Positions 34,950-42,333 of a stretch of 64,000 bases of DNA are shown one piece after another; within the stretch, counting starts at the first letter, position 1; each line of letters starts with the position of its first letter. A program made the translations under genes and the position numbers. This stretch comes from Anaerolineales bacterium UBA5797 (lineage in GTDB: Bacteria; Chloroflexota; Anaerolineae; Anaerolineales; Villigracilaceae): the NCBI GenBank assembly GCA_002418205.1, contig DIDP01000031.1, positions 1 through 64,000 of the forward strand. Direction: 5' to 3'. The notes under the pieces are model-generated. The model ran no database searches. It worked only from the letters and a program-made list of their open reading frames with translations, and had not been told where the DNA came from.

Positions 34950-36845
34950 TTACATCATTTCCTTCAGGATCTCTTTCAACTCGGCGCGGCGTTTTTGGTA
35001 GGCCTCGTCCGAGATCTTTTTGGCGCGGTGCAGGTCATCCAGTGCGATGATCGCATCCATCACCTCCTCGGAGGATTCGAATTCCTCTTCCTCATCCTCC
35101 TCGCCTTCCGTCTCTTCCTCCTCTTCGGTGCGTGAACGGTCGCGCAGGAACATCCAGCCTCCTGCAAGGATCAGGGCGATCCCCAATCCGCCCGCGGCGA
35201 TCAGGAGCGTGTTGTTGGTGGAAGGAGCCGCGCTGGCATCCGCCGGAGCCGCCGCCTTTGGCGTCCCGCTGACCTTAAAGTTCAACGTATCGCCCGCCTT
35301 CAAGTTCGTGGCAAGGTAGGATTGATAGACCGCACCCTGAATGGTCTGCGGGCTGTCTGGTGTGACCAGGTCGCCCTCGACCTCCATGCCATCCGGCACA
35401 AAGATCCGCACGACCGCCACAGGCAGGACCACAGGCTGTGAGAGCGAGATCTCCTTTTCCCTGGGGACGGATGAAAAGGCGAGAATGCCATATGGCATAT
35501 CGTTGGGGCGCATCGCAAAACCTTCATCGATACTCAGGAAGGGCGCGCTATCCTGAACGGCTTCATACCCGAGTCCCTGTGCGCCGGTCGGGAATTTCAG
35601 GAAAGGGATCTCCTGTTGCGTTCCCATGGTCACCGCCACGATCGATTCGCTCGCATTTCGGAAGTTGTACAATGCCAGAATCTGATATGTGGCGTCATTT
35701 GTGGCATCGAAGAAAATATCCAATTCGTCGACCGCCAGGACGGACGTGTCCTTCGTCACTTTATAGAGCACCAGCGGCGGCATATCGACCGAAGTCTGCC
35801 CCGCCTGGACGAACGCGGGTTCTGTGTTGACACCGATACCGTCATAGGTCACTTCGGCGATGAAGATACGGTTCTCCGGGATCTCAACGTTATCGAATGT
35901 ATATGTGCCATCCGAAGCGGCGGTGCCTTCCAGTGAGAATAACTCCACCGGTCCGGCGTTCGGGTTTTGGAAATCGTGTTCGTAGGCGCGCAATGTGACG
36001 ACCAGGTCTTCCGGCAGGTCTTCGCCGGTCTTGTTCTCGATGAGTCCGCTGACGGGACCATACCCCTCCTGGACGACCTGCGTCGCTTCAACCGGGACCT
36101 CAGCCTGGGCTGTGCCTTCGAGGGGCGTTCCCTCCGCTGACGGTGTCACCGCGTCCGCGACGGCAGGGGTCTGGGTAACGGGAACAGCCGTCGCCTGCGC
36201 GAGAGGCGTTGTATCGAAGGAGAGGGTCCTCAGATATGCCGCAACCGCCCACATCTCGTCATCCGATAGGTTTTCCCCGAAGGCTTTCACCTCGTCGTTG
36301 CCAAGCCGCACGATGCGCGCCAATTCCACTTCGCTGATCTCGGACATGTTCGTCAGATTCTTGAAATAATCCGTGGAACAACCCGCGCAGTTGGCTTCGA
36401 ACAACTCCTTGCCTTTTTGGATTTGTTCCTTTGAGGTGTGAAGGGTTTGAATGTATGCAACCACGTCCCAGCGTTGCTGATCCGTCAGGCTGGCAAACGG
36501 AGGCATGAAGCGTTCGATCTTGCCGCGTGTGACAACGGTGTACCATTGCGCTGGCGAAGCGGGACGGGCGATCTCCGGCAAGCCGAATGCAGGGACGGTC
36601 ACGCCAAGTTGAATTCCCTGCGGCCCATCACCGAGACCAGTATCACCGTGGCAGGGGGCGCATTTTTCCGCATAGATCGCCGCGCCGTTCGCGACGTTCG
36701 GCGTCTCGGGCGGGACCAGCGCCAGGGTCGGCATGGGGGTGGGGGGGATATATCCCGGCGGAGGGGTGACATCCTCTGCCAGCGTAAAGTTGCAGGCGGA
36801 GAGCAGGAGGGTTAAGACAAGAATGGTTGCGAAGCGTAATTTCAT
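34950..36845 (-). CDS. Cytochrome c lipoprotein with degenerate second heme site
   Basis: A 631-residue lipoprotein (lipobox TLLLSAC). Residues 50-135 form a cytochrome c domain with heme motif CAPCH (62-66) and axial Met in RFMPPF. A second cytochrome domain (about 140-215) has CAGCS at 153-157, so its heme His is replaced by Ser. After a Pro/Thr/Glu-rich linker come beta-rich domains (about 240-545), one membrane helix and an acidic Glu-rich tail with a SHOCT-like helical end. It lies inside the ccm cluster, so it is a likely substrate of the machinery and a terminal electron carrier. The one-heme versus two-heme question is open. Confidence 0.85.
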   Translation of the reverse strand: MKLRFATILVLTLLLSACNFTLAEDVTPPPGYIPPTPMPTLALVPPETPNVANGAAIYAEKCAPCHGDTGLGDGPQGIQLGVTVPAFGLPEIARPASPAQWYTVVTRGKIERFMPPFASLTDQQRWDVVAYIQTLHTSKEQIQKGKELFEANCAGCSTDYFKNLTNMSEISEVELARIVRLGNDEVKAFGENLSDDEMWAVAAYLRTLSFDTTPLAQATAVPVTQTPAVADAVTPSAEGTPLEGTAQAEVPVEATQVVQEGYGPVSGLIENKTGEDLPEDLVVTLRAYEHDFQNPNAGPVELFSLEGTAASDGTYTFDNVEIPENRIFIAEVTYDGIGVNTEPAFVQAGQTSVDMPPLVLYKVTKDTSVLAVDELDIFFDATNDATYQILALYNFRNASESIVAVTMGTQQEIPFLKFPTGAQGLGYEAVQDSAPFLSIDEGFAMRPNDMPYGILAFSSVPREKEISLSQPVVLPVAVVRIFVPDGMEVEGDLVTPDSPQTIQGAVYQSYLATNLKAGDTLNFKVSGTPKAAAPADASAAPSTNNTLLIAAGGLGIALILAGGWMFLRDRSRTEEEEETEGEEDEEEEFESSEEVMDAIIALDDLHRAKKISDEAYQKRRAELKEILKEMM

Positions 36846-36891
36846 GAGAGTCCTTCAAGACGTTGTTCGTAGGTGAAACGCACCTTTATGT

Positions 36892-37401
36892 TTAGTTCAA
36901 GGTTTTGCCGCAGGATGGACAGAATTTATCCGAAGCCATGATGGGCTTGCCGCAGTTCGGGCAGAACCCCGCGGACTTGTCCTTGCGCCCCTTGCGGCGC
37001 GAGGCGATCAGCGATTCGATGTCATCGTCCGTGGGTTCGGCATTGCGTGAGGATGAGTCGGCGCGGCGTGCGGCAACGGCTTTTTCGATGCGCGATTCGG
37101 TATCCTGCGCGGAGCCAGTCTGCGGGGCGAAGGAATCGATCTTCCGCAGGATGTCCGCACCTTTTTGCAGCAGGTTCGTGCGTTGCGTTGGGTAATCCTC
37201 CTCGGGGATCTTCCCGAGTTTGTAATCGAAATCAAGCTCCTGCAGGGAGTTGACCACGCGGTCGCGTTCCGCCATGAGGGCGGAGAGTTCGTGTTCCTCC
37301 TCTGTGACGCGGCGGGCGCGTCGTTCGAGGAGCGGGGCATACAGATAAAAACCGACCAGGATCATGACCCCAAGCGTAAGTAGGACTGCGGCGATTTCCA
37401 T
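36892..37401 (-). CDS. CcmI-like membrane protein with C-terminal zinc ribbon
   Basis: A 169-residue protein. One N-terminal helix is followed by LQELDFDYKLGKIPEEDYPTQR, which resembles the start of CcmI, and a variable linker. A C-terminal zinc ribbon (CPNCGKPIMASDKFCPSCGK) is not part of ordinary CcmI. It lies between the thioredoxin gene and the cytochrome gene in the ccm operon, so a role in delivering apocytochrome is likely. The combination of CcmI N terminus and zinc ribbon is unusual outside this group. Confidence 0.75.
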   Translation of the reverse strand: MEIAAVLLTLGVMILVGFYLYAPLLERRARRVTEEEHELSALMAERDRVVNSLQELDFDYKLGKIPEEDYPTQRTNLLQKGADILRKIDSFAPQTGSAQDTESRIEKAVAARRADSSSRNAEPTDDDIESLIASRRKGRKDKSAGFCPNCGKPIMASDKFCPSCGKTLN

Positions 37402-37409
37402 GGATCCCT

Positions 37410-37988
37410 CTATTCGGCCAGCATGGGGTCGAGGATGTCTTTGATCTGCTGGATGGACGAGAACGGTCCCACCTGCACGTATTGCAGCACGCCCTCGCGG
37501 TCCACGAAGTAGGTCTCAGGCACGCCCTTGATGCGGAAGTACTGCGAAATGCGCGTGGCGAGATCGGGTCCATTGGAATACGTGATGCCGAACTTTTTCA
37601 GGTACACACGCGCTTCCGGTTCGGTGTCCACATAGTCCACGCCGAGGAAGACCACCTCCCCGGTGGGCTCGTATTGTTCCCAGGCTTCCTGGAGTTCGGC
37701 GGCTTCCTGTTCGCAGGGTTTGCACCACGACGCCCAGAAATTGATCACTACGATCTTGCCGCGAAAATCATCCAGGTGGACTTCGCTTTTGCCTTCGTAT
37801 TCGTATCCGCTGAACAGAGGCAGGGTGAAATTATCGATCTTGTGTCCGGGTTGGACTGTGCCTTGTTGGGCGCGGTTGAGCCCAAGGGCAACAATGGCAA
37901 GCAAGCCAACCAGGAATACCCAGATGATGATCTGCGCCCAAAGGGGCACGCCACGTCGTTGTGTGGCGGGGGACGTTGATTCGGTCAT
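37410..37988 (-). CDS. ccmG: CcmG/TlpA-like thiol-disulfide oxidoreductase
   Basis: A 192-residue membrane-anchored thioredoxin. A single N-terminal helix precedes a thioredoxin fold with the active site WASWCKPCEQ and the cis-Pro region in KGVPETYFVD. It keeps apocytochrome cysteines reduced for heme attachment. GGGAG precedes the ATG at 37988; an in-frame start at 38009 has no such site. The stop is 8 bases before the CcmI-like gene. Confidence 0.88.
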   Translation of the reverse strand: MTESTSPATQRRGVPLWAQIIIWVFLVGLLAIVALGLNRAQQGTVQPGHKIDNFTLPLFSGYEYEGKSEVHLDDFRGKIVVINFWASWCKPCEQEAAELQEAWEQYEPTGEVVFLGVDYVDTEPEARVYLKKFGITYSNGPDLATRISQYFRIKGVPETYFVDREGVLQYVQVGPFSSIQQIKDILDPMLAE

Positions 37989-38029
37989 ATCATTCTCCCT
38001 GTCGGACACAGCGACGTGTGTCCTCCGTA

Positions 38030-38518
38030 TTATTTTCTCTTCTTCAATTCCTCTTCCATCTTTTGGATGTATTCATCCTGATGGATTGGATCCGCCTCTG
38101 ACTCAGCCGCACCTGCCTCCGTTATGGACGGTTTCATCCACATCTGAAAGCCGCGGAAGAGCACGAACACTCCCACGAGGAAAGCGACCACCGGCACGAC
38201 ATACGAGACGAAGCGATTCGGCGGTTCGTTCAATACGCGGACGCCATATTGTTCGACGAAGTATTGCTTGATCTCCGCCTCGCTTTTCCCCTCTGACAGC
38301 ATCTGGCGGATCAGGTCCCGCCATTGGCGGCATGCCTCGGTGGGGCATACGTCCAATGGGGTGCTCTCGCAAACCGGGCAATATAACTGTTTTGCGATCC
38401 TGTTGACCTCGTCGTCGGTGGGGGTGGGGCCCTGCGCCGAAACGGAATCAGCCGCCAGCCCCGCGAGAACGAACGCAAGAAACAGGACGGCGAGGGTTGT
38501 GAATAGAGTCTTCTTCAT
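38030..38518 (-). CDS. ccmH: CcmH-like thiol protein
   Basis: A 162-residue protein with a signal peptide (TTLAVLFLAFVLAGLA) and the CcmH helical domain: LYCPVCESTPLDVCPTEACRQWRDLI contains the CxxC that handles apocytochrome thiols. It has extra Cys residues not seen in the standard LRCxxCQ form. The C-terminal helix (VSYVVPVVAFLVGVFVLF) anchors it. It lies next to ccmF, as is normal. Its presence together with a CxxxY-type CcmE is notable. Confidence 0.82.
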   Translation of the reverse strand: MKKTLFTTLAVLFLAFVLAGLAADSVSAQGPTPTDDEVNRIAKQLYCPVCESTPLDVCPTEACRQWRDLIRQMLSEGKSEAEIKQYFVEQYGVRVLNEPPNRFVSYVVPVVAFLVGVFVLFRGFQMWMKPSITEAGAAESEADPIHQDEYIQKMEEELKKRK

Positions 38519-38527
38519 TGTTCCAGC

Positions 38528-40594
38528 CTAGTCCGCTGCGCTCGTCTGATGGGCGCGTTTGCCCGCGCGGACCGCCACGCGCTCGGGGTCCTTGTCGGGC
38601 CAGGCGGCGATGATCACGCCGACGAGGAAGAGCAGACTGCCAAGCCACAACCAGTTGACCAGCGGATTGACGAAGACCTTGAAGGTCGTGCCGACCGGCG
38701 AGATCGGCTCCCAATCGATCAACAGGACGTACACTTCATCCTTGAGCGAAGCCAACTGACCGGGGATGGTCATGGGCTGCTGGCTGTCGTAGTAATAATC
38801 CTTGCGCGGATTCAAATTGCCAAGATATTTGCCGTCCTTGTCATAGACTTCGACCACCGCGCGCGTGTAATTCACACCGCTGGGTCGGTCGTCCCAGGAG
38901 GCAACCTCCTTGTATTTGATGGTGTAACCGGAGAGTTGAAGCGAATCACCCACGGCGATGGTCCCCTGCGTTTCCACCTGGAAGATCTCGATGCCGAGGA
39001 TGCCGATTGCCATCAGCATCATGCTGAGATGGATGATATAACCGCCATAACGGCGGCGATTGCGCCCGGTCAGGTTCCAGAACGAGGCAAGGATGTTTTC
39101 ATCCTGGCTTCTCTGCCGCGCGTAGGCACCGCGCCAGTATTCATAGAGGGTCACGAGAATGACCAATGCCACGAGGAAGAAACCGATCAGGGCGATGATG
39201 TTTTGAGTATAGGTCGCATACAGGACCGCTGTAATGATGACCGCGCCGACGGTCGGCTTCCAGATCGCGCGTCCCAGTGTCTTGACCGTGGAATGTCCCC
39301 ACGCAGAGAGGGGCGCAATGCCCATCAGCAGCATCAATGTTGCGAAAAGCGGGGAGGTGGCGCGCTCATAGAAGGGGGGACCAACGGTCACTTTTTGACC
39401 TGTGAACAGTTCGGAGATCAACGGATAAATCACACCCCAGAAACAGACCACCAGGATGCTCATGAACAGCAGGTTGTTGAGCAGGAACAGGGCTTCGCGT
39501 GAGAGCATGGAGGTCATCTTCGTTTCGGATTTCAAACTGTCCCAGCGGTAGATGAGCAATGCCACGGAGGTGATCAATGTCAGACCGATGAATGCAAAGA
39601 ACAATGGACCGATCGCGCTTTGTGCAAAAGCGTGAACCGAGGAGAGCACTCCCGAACGGGTGAGGAACGTCCCGAAGATGACGAGGTCATAGGTCAGGAT
39701 GACGAGCAGCATGTTCCAGTGTTTCAACATGCCGCGCTTTTCCTGGATCATGACCGAGTGCAGGAAGGCGGTGCCGGTCAGCCACGGCATGAACGCCGCG
39801 ATCTCCACCGGGTCCCAGCCCCAATAACCGCCCCAACCGAGAACATCGTATGCCCAGCGTCCGCCGAGCACGAGTCCGGCAGAAAGGAACAGCCATGCCC
39901 ATAACGCCCAACGGCGCGTCAGACGGATCCAGCGGTCGTCGGTGCGACCTGTGATCAGGGCCGCCAACGCGAACGCGTACGGAATGACAAAAGAGACGAA
40001 GCCGAGATACAGCATCGGGGGATGGATGACCATGCCCGGGTGGCGGAGAAGCGGGTTCAATCCCTGACCGTCACGGGGGGTGAACAGGATGCTGTTCGCC
40101 GGTTGGAAGGTGTGCGGGGCGATCTGCCCGTCGAAGGATTGGTACAGTTTCGCGAACGGATTCTCAAAGAAGACGTTCATGCCGATGAAGAATGCCATCG
40201 TCACGCTTGCCACGACGATCACCCACGGCAGGAACTCGCGGTCGCGGTCCCATTTGCGGAGGGTGACGAGGGAGGCGAATGCCGACATCAGCCATGACCA
40301 GAAGAGCAGCGAACCGGCTTGTCCGCCCCACCAGGCAGTGACCTTCAGATAGGTGGGCATCGAACGGCTGGTCACCTCATAGACGAACTGTACTTCGAAG
40401 TGATTGTTGATGAGCAGGTAGATGAGGATCCCCGCGGTGAGGGTGAGCAGGGGCCAGGTGAGCAGCATGGCACGGCGGGCGCTCTCCACCATGGCAGGTT
40501 TCTTTTTGAACTCGCCGTAGATGGCGGCAAAGACACTATATACGGTCACCAAAAATGTTACGAGTAAAACACCATAGCCGAAATCAGCGATCAT
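38528..40594 (-). CDS. ccmF: Heme lyase CcmF
   Basis: A 688-residue membrane protein that joins heme to apocytochrome. The signature WGGYWGWDPVEIAAFMPWL lies in the periplasmic loop and there are about 14-15 helices. The conserved His ligands are near VIHPPMLYLG and in the LHSVMIQEKRG region. It follows ccmE after a 12-base-pair hairpin and precedes ccmH. Confidence 0.95.
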   Translation of the reverse strand: MIADFGYGVLLVTFLVTVYSVFAAIYGEFKKKPAMVESARRAMLLTWPLLTLTAGILIYLLINNHFEVQFVYEVTSRSMPTYLKVTAWWGGQAGSLLFWSWLMSAFASLVTLRKWDRDREFLPWVIVVASVTMAFFIGMNVFFENPFAKLYQSFDGQIAPHTFQPANSILFTPRDGQGLNPLLRHPGMVIHPPMLYLGFVSFVIPYAFALAALITGRTDDRWIRLTRRWALWAWLFLSAGLVLGGRWAYDVLGWGGYWGWDPVEIAAFMPWLTGTAFLHSVMIQEKRGMLKHWNMLLVILTYDLVIFGTFLTRSGVLSSVHAFAQSAIGPLFFAFIGLTLITSVALLIYRWDSLKSETKMTSMLSREALFLLNNLLFMSILVVCFWGVIYPLISELFTGQKVTVGPPFYERATSPLFATLMLLMGIAPLSAWGHSTVKTLGRAIWKPTVGAVIITAVLYATYTQNIIALIGFFLVALVILVTLYEYWRGAYARQRSQDENILASFWNLTGRNRRRYGGYIIHLSMMLMAIGILGIEIFQVETQGTIAVGDSLQLSGYTIKYKEVASWDDRPSGVNYTRAVVEVYDKDGKYLGNLNPRKDYYYDSQQPMTIPGQLASLKDEVYVLLIDWEPISPVGTTFKVFVNPLVNWLWLGSLLFLVGVIIAAWPDKDPERVAVRAGKRAHQTSAAD

Positions 40595-40612
40595 GAAATC
40601 TCCTTCAATTAA

Positions 40613-40640
40613 AACCCTAAAGGTCGAAAGACCTTTAGGG
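40613..40640 (-). terminator. 12-bp stem with GAAA loop between ccmE and ccmF
   Basis: ACCCTAAAGGTC and GACCTTTAGGGT pair perfectly; on the minus strand TTTTAATT follows. It is strong enough to terminate or attenuate transcription between ccmE and ccmF, or to act as an RNA-processing point. Confidence 0.65.
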
Positions 40641-40647
40641 TGATCAT

Positions 40648-41130
40648 CTAATTGCTTGCCGCCTGTTCGGGCACAGCCTCTTCATACTTGGTGGGACACT
40701 TGAGCAGGAGTTCGTCCGCATGGAATACGCCGTCATCGCCGAGTTTGCCCGTCACAATTGCCTGTGCCTCGTGGCGGAGCAGGTCGGGCATCGGACCGAC
40801 ATACACGATCTTCATGCGCGCCCGGGTGGGATCGATCACCGCCTGGTGCAGCGCCTCCGCAAGACCGCCTTCATCTTCGATGACTGCCTGGTCGCCGGGG
40901 ACGTGCGCCACTTCAAAGGTGAGGGTCAGGGTCTGGGGATCGTACTTGATGGTGTCGCCGATCACTGCGCCGGAGACACGCAGGTTGCGGTTGATCACGT
41001 CTGCGCCCTTCGCATTGAGCTCGTCAACGGTCAAAAAATATTCCGAGGTCGCGGCGGTGGACGACCAGATCAGAAAGACCACTGCACCGAGGATGAACAA
41101 CCCTCCGATGACGAATTTGTTGATTTGCAT
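40648..41130 (-). CDS. ccmE: CxxxY-type heme chaperone CcmE
   Basis: A 160-residue membrane-anchored CcmE. One N-terminal helix is followed by an OB-fold (YFLTVDELNAKGADVINRNLRV; KIVYVGPMPDLLR; AIVTGKL). In most bacteria heme binds a His in an HxxxY motif near the C terminus. Here the sequence is LLLKCPTKYEE, with Cys145 and Tyr149, so it is the Cys variant. GGAGGC precedes the ATG at 41130. It heads the ccm operon. Confidence 0.9.
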   Translation of the reverse strand: MQINKFVIGGLFILGAVVFLIWSSTAATSEYFLTVDELNAKGADVINRNLRVSGAVIGDTIKYDPQTLTLTFEVAHVPGDQAVIEDEGGLAEALHQAVIDPTRARMKIVYVGPMPDLLRHEAQAIVTGKLGDDGVFHADELLLKCPTKYEEAVPEQAASN

Positions 41131-41262
41131 GAAATGCCTCCAATGCCACGCGGCATAAAAATAAAATTGGATATTTCTGCCTATTTTCACATGTTGAGAT
41201 TAATTGATACTGAGAAGGGCGCAAGATGAATGTCACATAATTTCCCCAAATTTATCCTGTTC

Positions 41263-41295
41263 AAAAAAAAGACTCCGAGTCGCCTCAGGATTCGG
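41263..41295 (-). terminator. Intrinsic terminator of the MoaD-like gene
   Basis: CCGAATC pairs with GACTCGG with one mismatch, followed by AGT and eight T residues on the minus strand, about 15 bases after the stop codon. Confidence 0.8.
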
Positions 41296-41309
41296 GCTTA
41301 GACCCACCC

Positions 41310-41573
41310 TCATCCGCCGCTGATGGCGATCACAAAATGGACTTCGCTCTCCTTGCTTAATTTCTCGCGCATCCTCAAATGGGATACCTGTCCGTCCACC
41401 ATCACCGAAATATTCGGGCGGATTTTGTCCCCCTCGCACAGTCGCTCCCGGATCCCGGGAAATACCGCCTCGAGGGATTGGATCGCCTCACGCACGCTGG
41501 AAGCTGATACCGTAACCGAGGCTTTTCCCCTAGTCAACTCGCGCAGGGGAGTGGGGATGAAGATGGTGGGCAT
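41310..41573 (-). CDS. MoaD/ThiS-family sulfur carrier protein
   Basis: An 87-residue ubiquitin-like sulfur carrier. It starts with a beta-strand MPTIFIPTPLRELT and ends with the functional AISGG, the Gly-Gly that is adenylated. Members supply sulfur for molybdopterin, thiamine or cysteine. A molybdenum hydroxylase operon lies nearby, so molybdopterin is plausible, but the gene is separated from it by a toxin-antitoxin module. The longer upstream frame runs through the toxin gene and is not real. The first 15 codons are duplicated at 42187-42240. Confidence 0.85.
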   Translation of the reverse strand: MPTIFIPTPLRELTRGKASVTVSASSVREAIQSLEAVFPGIRERLCEGDKIRPNISVMVDGQVSHLRMREKLSKESEVHFVIAISGG

Positions 41574-41578
41574 GAGGC
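41524..41578. repeat. Direct repeat A: 5' end of the MoaD-like gene
   Basis: This 55-base segment is nearly identical to 42187-42240, differing only by a CTAGT/CAGC change and one T/G change. The two copies enclose the BrnT/BrnA pair. Confidence 0.9.
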
Positions 41579-41619
41579 ATCTTTCCTTAGCAGGCTTTTT
41601 CGGTGGGGTTGCAAGTTGG

Positions 41620-41625
41620 TATAAT
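41620..41625 (+). promoter_or_regulatory. Extended -10 of the brnT promoter, leaderless arrangement
   Basis: TGGTATAAT forms an extended -10; TATAAT ends 7 bases before the ATG, so there is almost no leader and no ribosome-binding site. Confidence 0.6.
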
Positions 41626-41632
41626 GTACACC

Positions 41633-41902
41633 ATGCCTTTTGAATATGACCTGCACAAGAGTGACGCAAACCGCAGGAAACACGGCATTGACTGTGAAGA
41701 GGCACAGGCTTTATGGAATGATGAAGCGTTCATTGAAATCCCTGCCAAAAATCTGGATGAGCCGCGCTTTCTGGTCATTGGAAAAATCAAAGGAAAACAT
41801 TGGTCAGCTGTGATTACGTATCGAGAAGACAACATTCGCATTATATCCGTGCGGCGTTCAAGAGAAGAGGAGATTGACCTGTATGAAGACGAAAGCATCT
41901 GA
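41633..41902 (+). CDS. brnT: BrnT-family toxin
   Basis: An 89-residue RelE-fold ribonuclease toxin. Features of BrnT are YDLHKSDANRRKHGID at the N terminus, EPRFLVIGKIKGKHWSAVITYRED in the middle, and the terminal IRIISVRRSREEEIDLY. It should cleave RNA and be neutralised by BrnA. It overlaps the antitoxin gene by 20 bases and starts just behind a TATAAT. Confidence 0.9.
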   Translation: MPFEYDLHKSDANRRKHGIDCEEAQALWNDEAFIEIPAKNLDEPRFLVIGKIKGKHWSAVITYREDNIRIISVRRSREEEIDLYEDESI

Positions 41903-42116
41903 TTTTGATAAGAAATTCGACAACGGCAAAAATATCATTGCCGATCTTGACCTTTCCAAAGCCCGCCGCCCCCTTGAGGAGCAGAAACGCATCAACATGG
42001 AAGTGCCTGTCTGGATGCTTGCCGCGCTTGATCGTGAAGCGAAGCGTCTTGGGGTTTCGCGACAATCCATTATCAAGATATGGCTGGCGGAACGTCTGCA
42101 ACAAGCGGGACAATAA
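41883..42116 (+). CDS. brnA: BrnA-family antitoxin
   Basis: A 77-residue antitoxin of the BrnA type. The N-terminal KTKASDFDKKFDNGKNI is the toxin-binding arm, and the C-terminal ribbon-helix-helix (RINMEVPVWMLAALDREAKRLGVSRQSIIKIWL) binds DNA and represses the operon. A TTG at 41874 is possible but less likely. A strong terminator follows 20 bases after the stop. Confidence 0.9.
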   Translation: MKTKASDFDKKFDNGKNIIADLDLSKARRPLEEQKRINMEVPVWMLAALDREAKRLGVSRQSIIKIWLAERLQQAGQ

Positions 42117-42136
42117 TTTTACAACTCGAGATTTAC

Positions 42137-42180
42137 AGGTGGCTGTCACTGCTTTGCGAAGGTGACAGCCACCTTTTTTA
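42137..42180 (+). terminator. Terminator of brnTA, GTGACTGTC repeat family
   Basis: AGGTGGCTGTCAC and GTGACAGCCACCT are perfect complements (13 pairs), followed by six T residues. Confidence 0.9.
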
Positions 42181-42182
42181 TT

Positions 42183-42240
42183 CTTTTTTTCCCCAGCCAA
42201 CTCGCGCAGGGGAGTGGGGATGAAGAGGGTGGGCATGAGG
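42183..42240 (-). pseudogene. 5' fragment of a MoaD-like gene (direct repeat B)
   Basis: On the minus strand it reads MPTLFIPTPLRELAGEKK, the first 14 or so codons of the MoaD-like gene, and then enters unrelated sequence. It has no ribosome-binding site like that of the intact copy. It is a remnant or target-site copy. Confidence 0.75.
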
Positions 42241-42250
42241 TCCAATGCTA

Positions 42251-42331
42251 TGTCATTTCGAAGGAGTAGCGCGACTGAGAAATCTTTTGCGGTGGATTAC
42301 CCAAGATTTCTCCTCGCTCGTCGAAATAACA
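42251..42331. repeat. GTCATTTCGAAGGAG-type interspersed repeat
   Basis: TGTCATTTCGAAGGAG ... GAGAAATCTTT pairs with AAGATTTCTC ... CGAAATAACA. It resembles the GTCATTGCGAG family in layout but has its own sequence. It lies between the MoaD fragment and the molybdenum hydroxylase large subunit. Confidence 0.75.
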
Positions 42332-42333
42332 AC

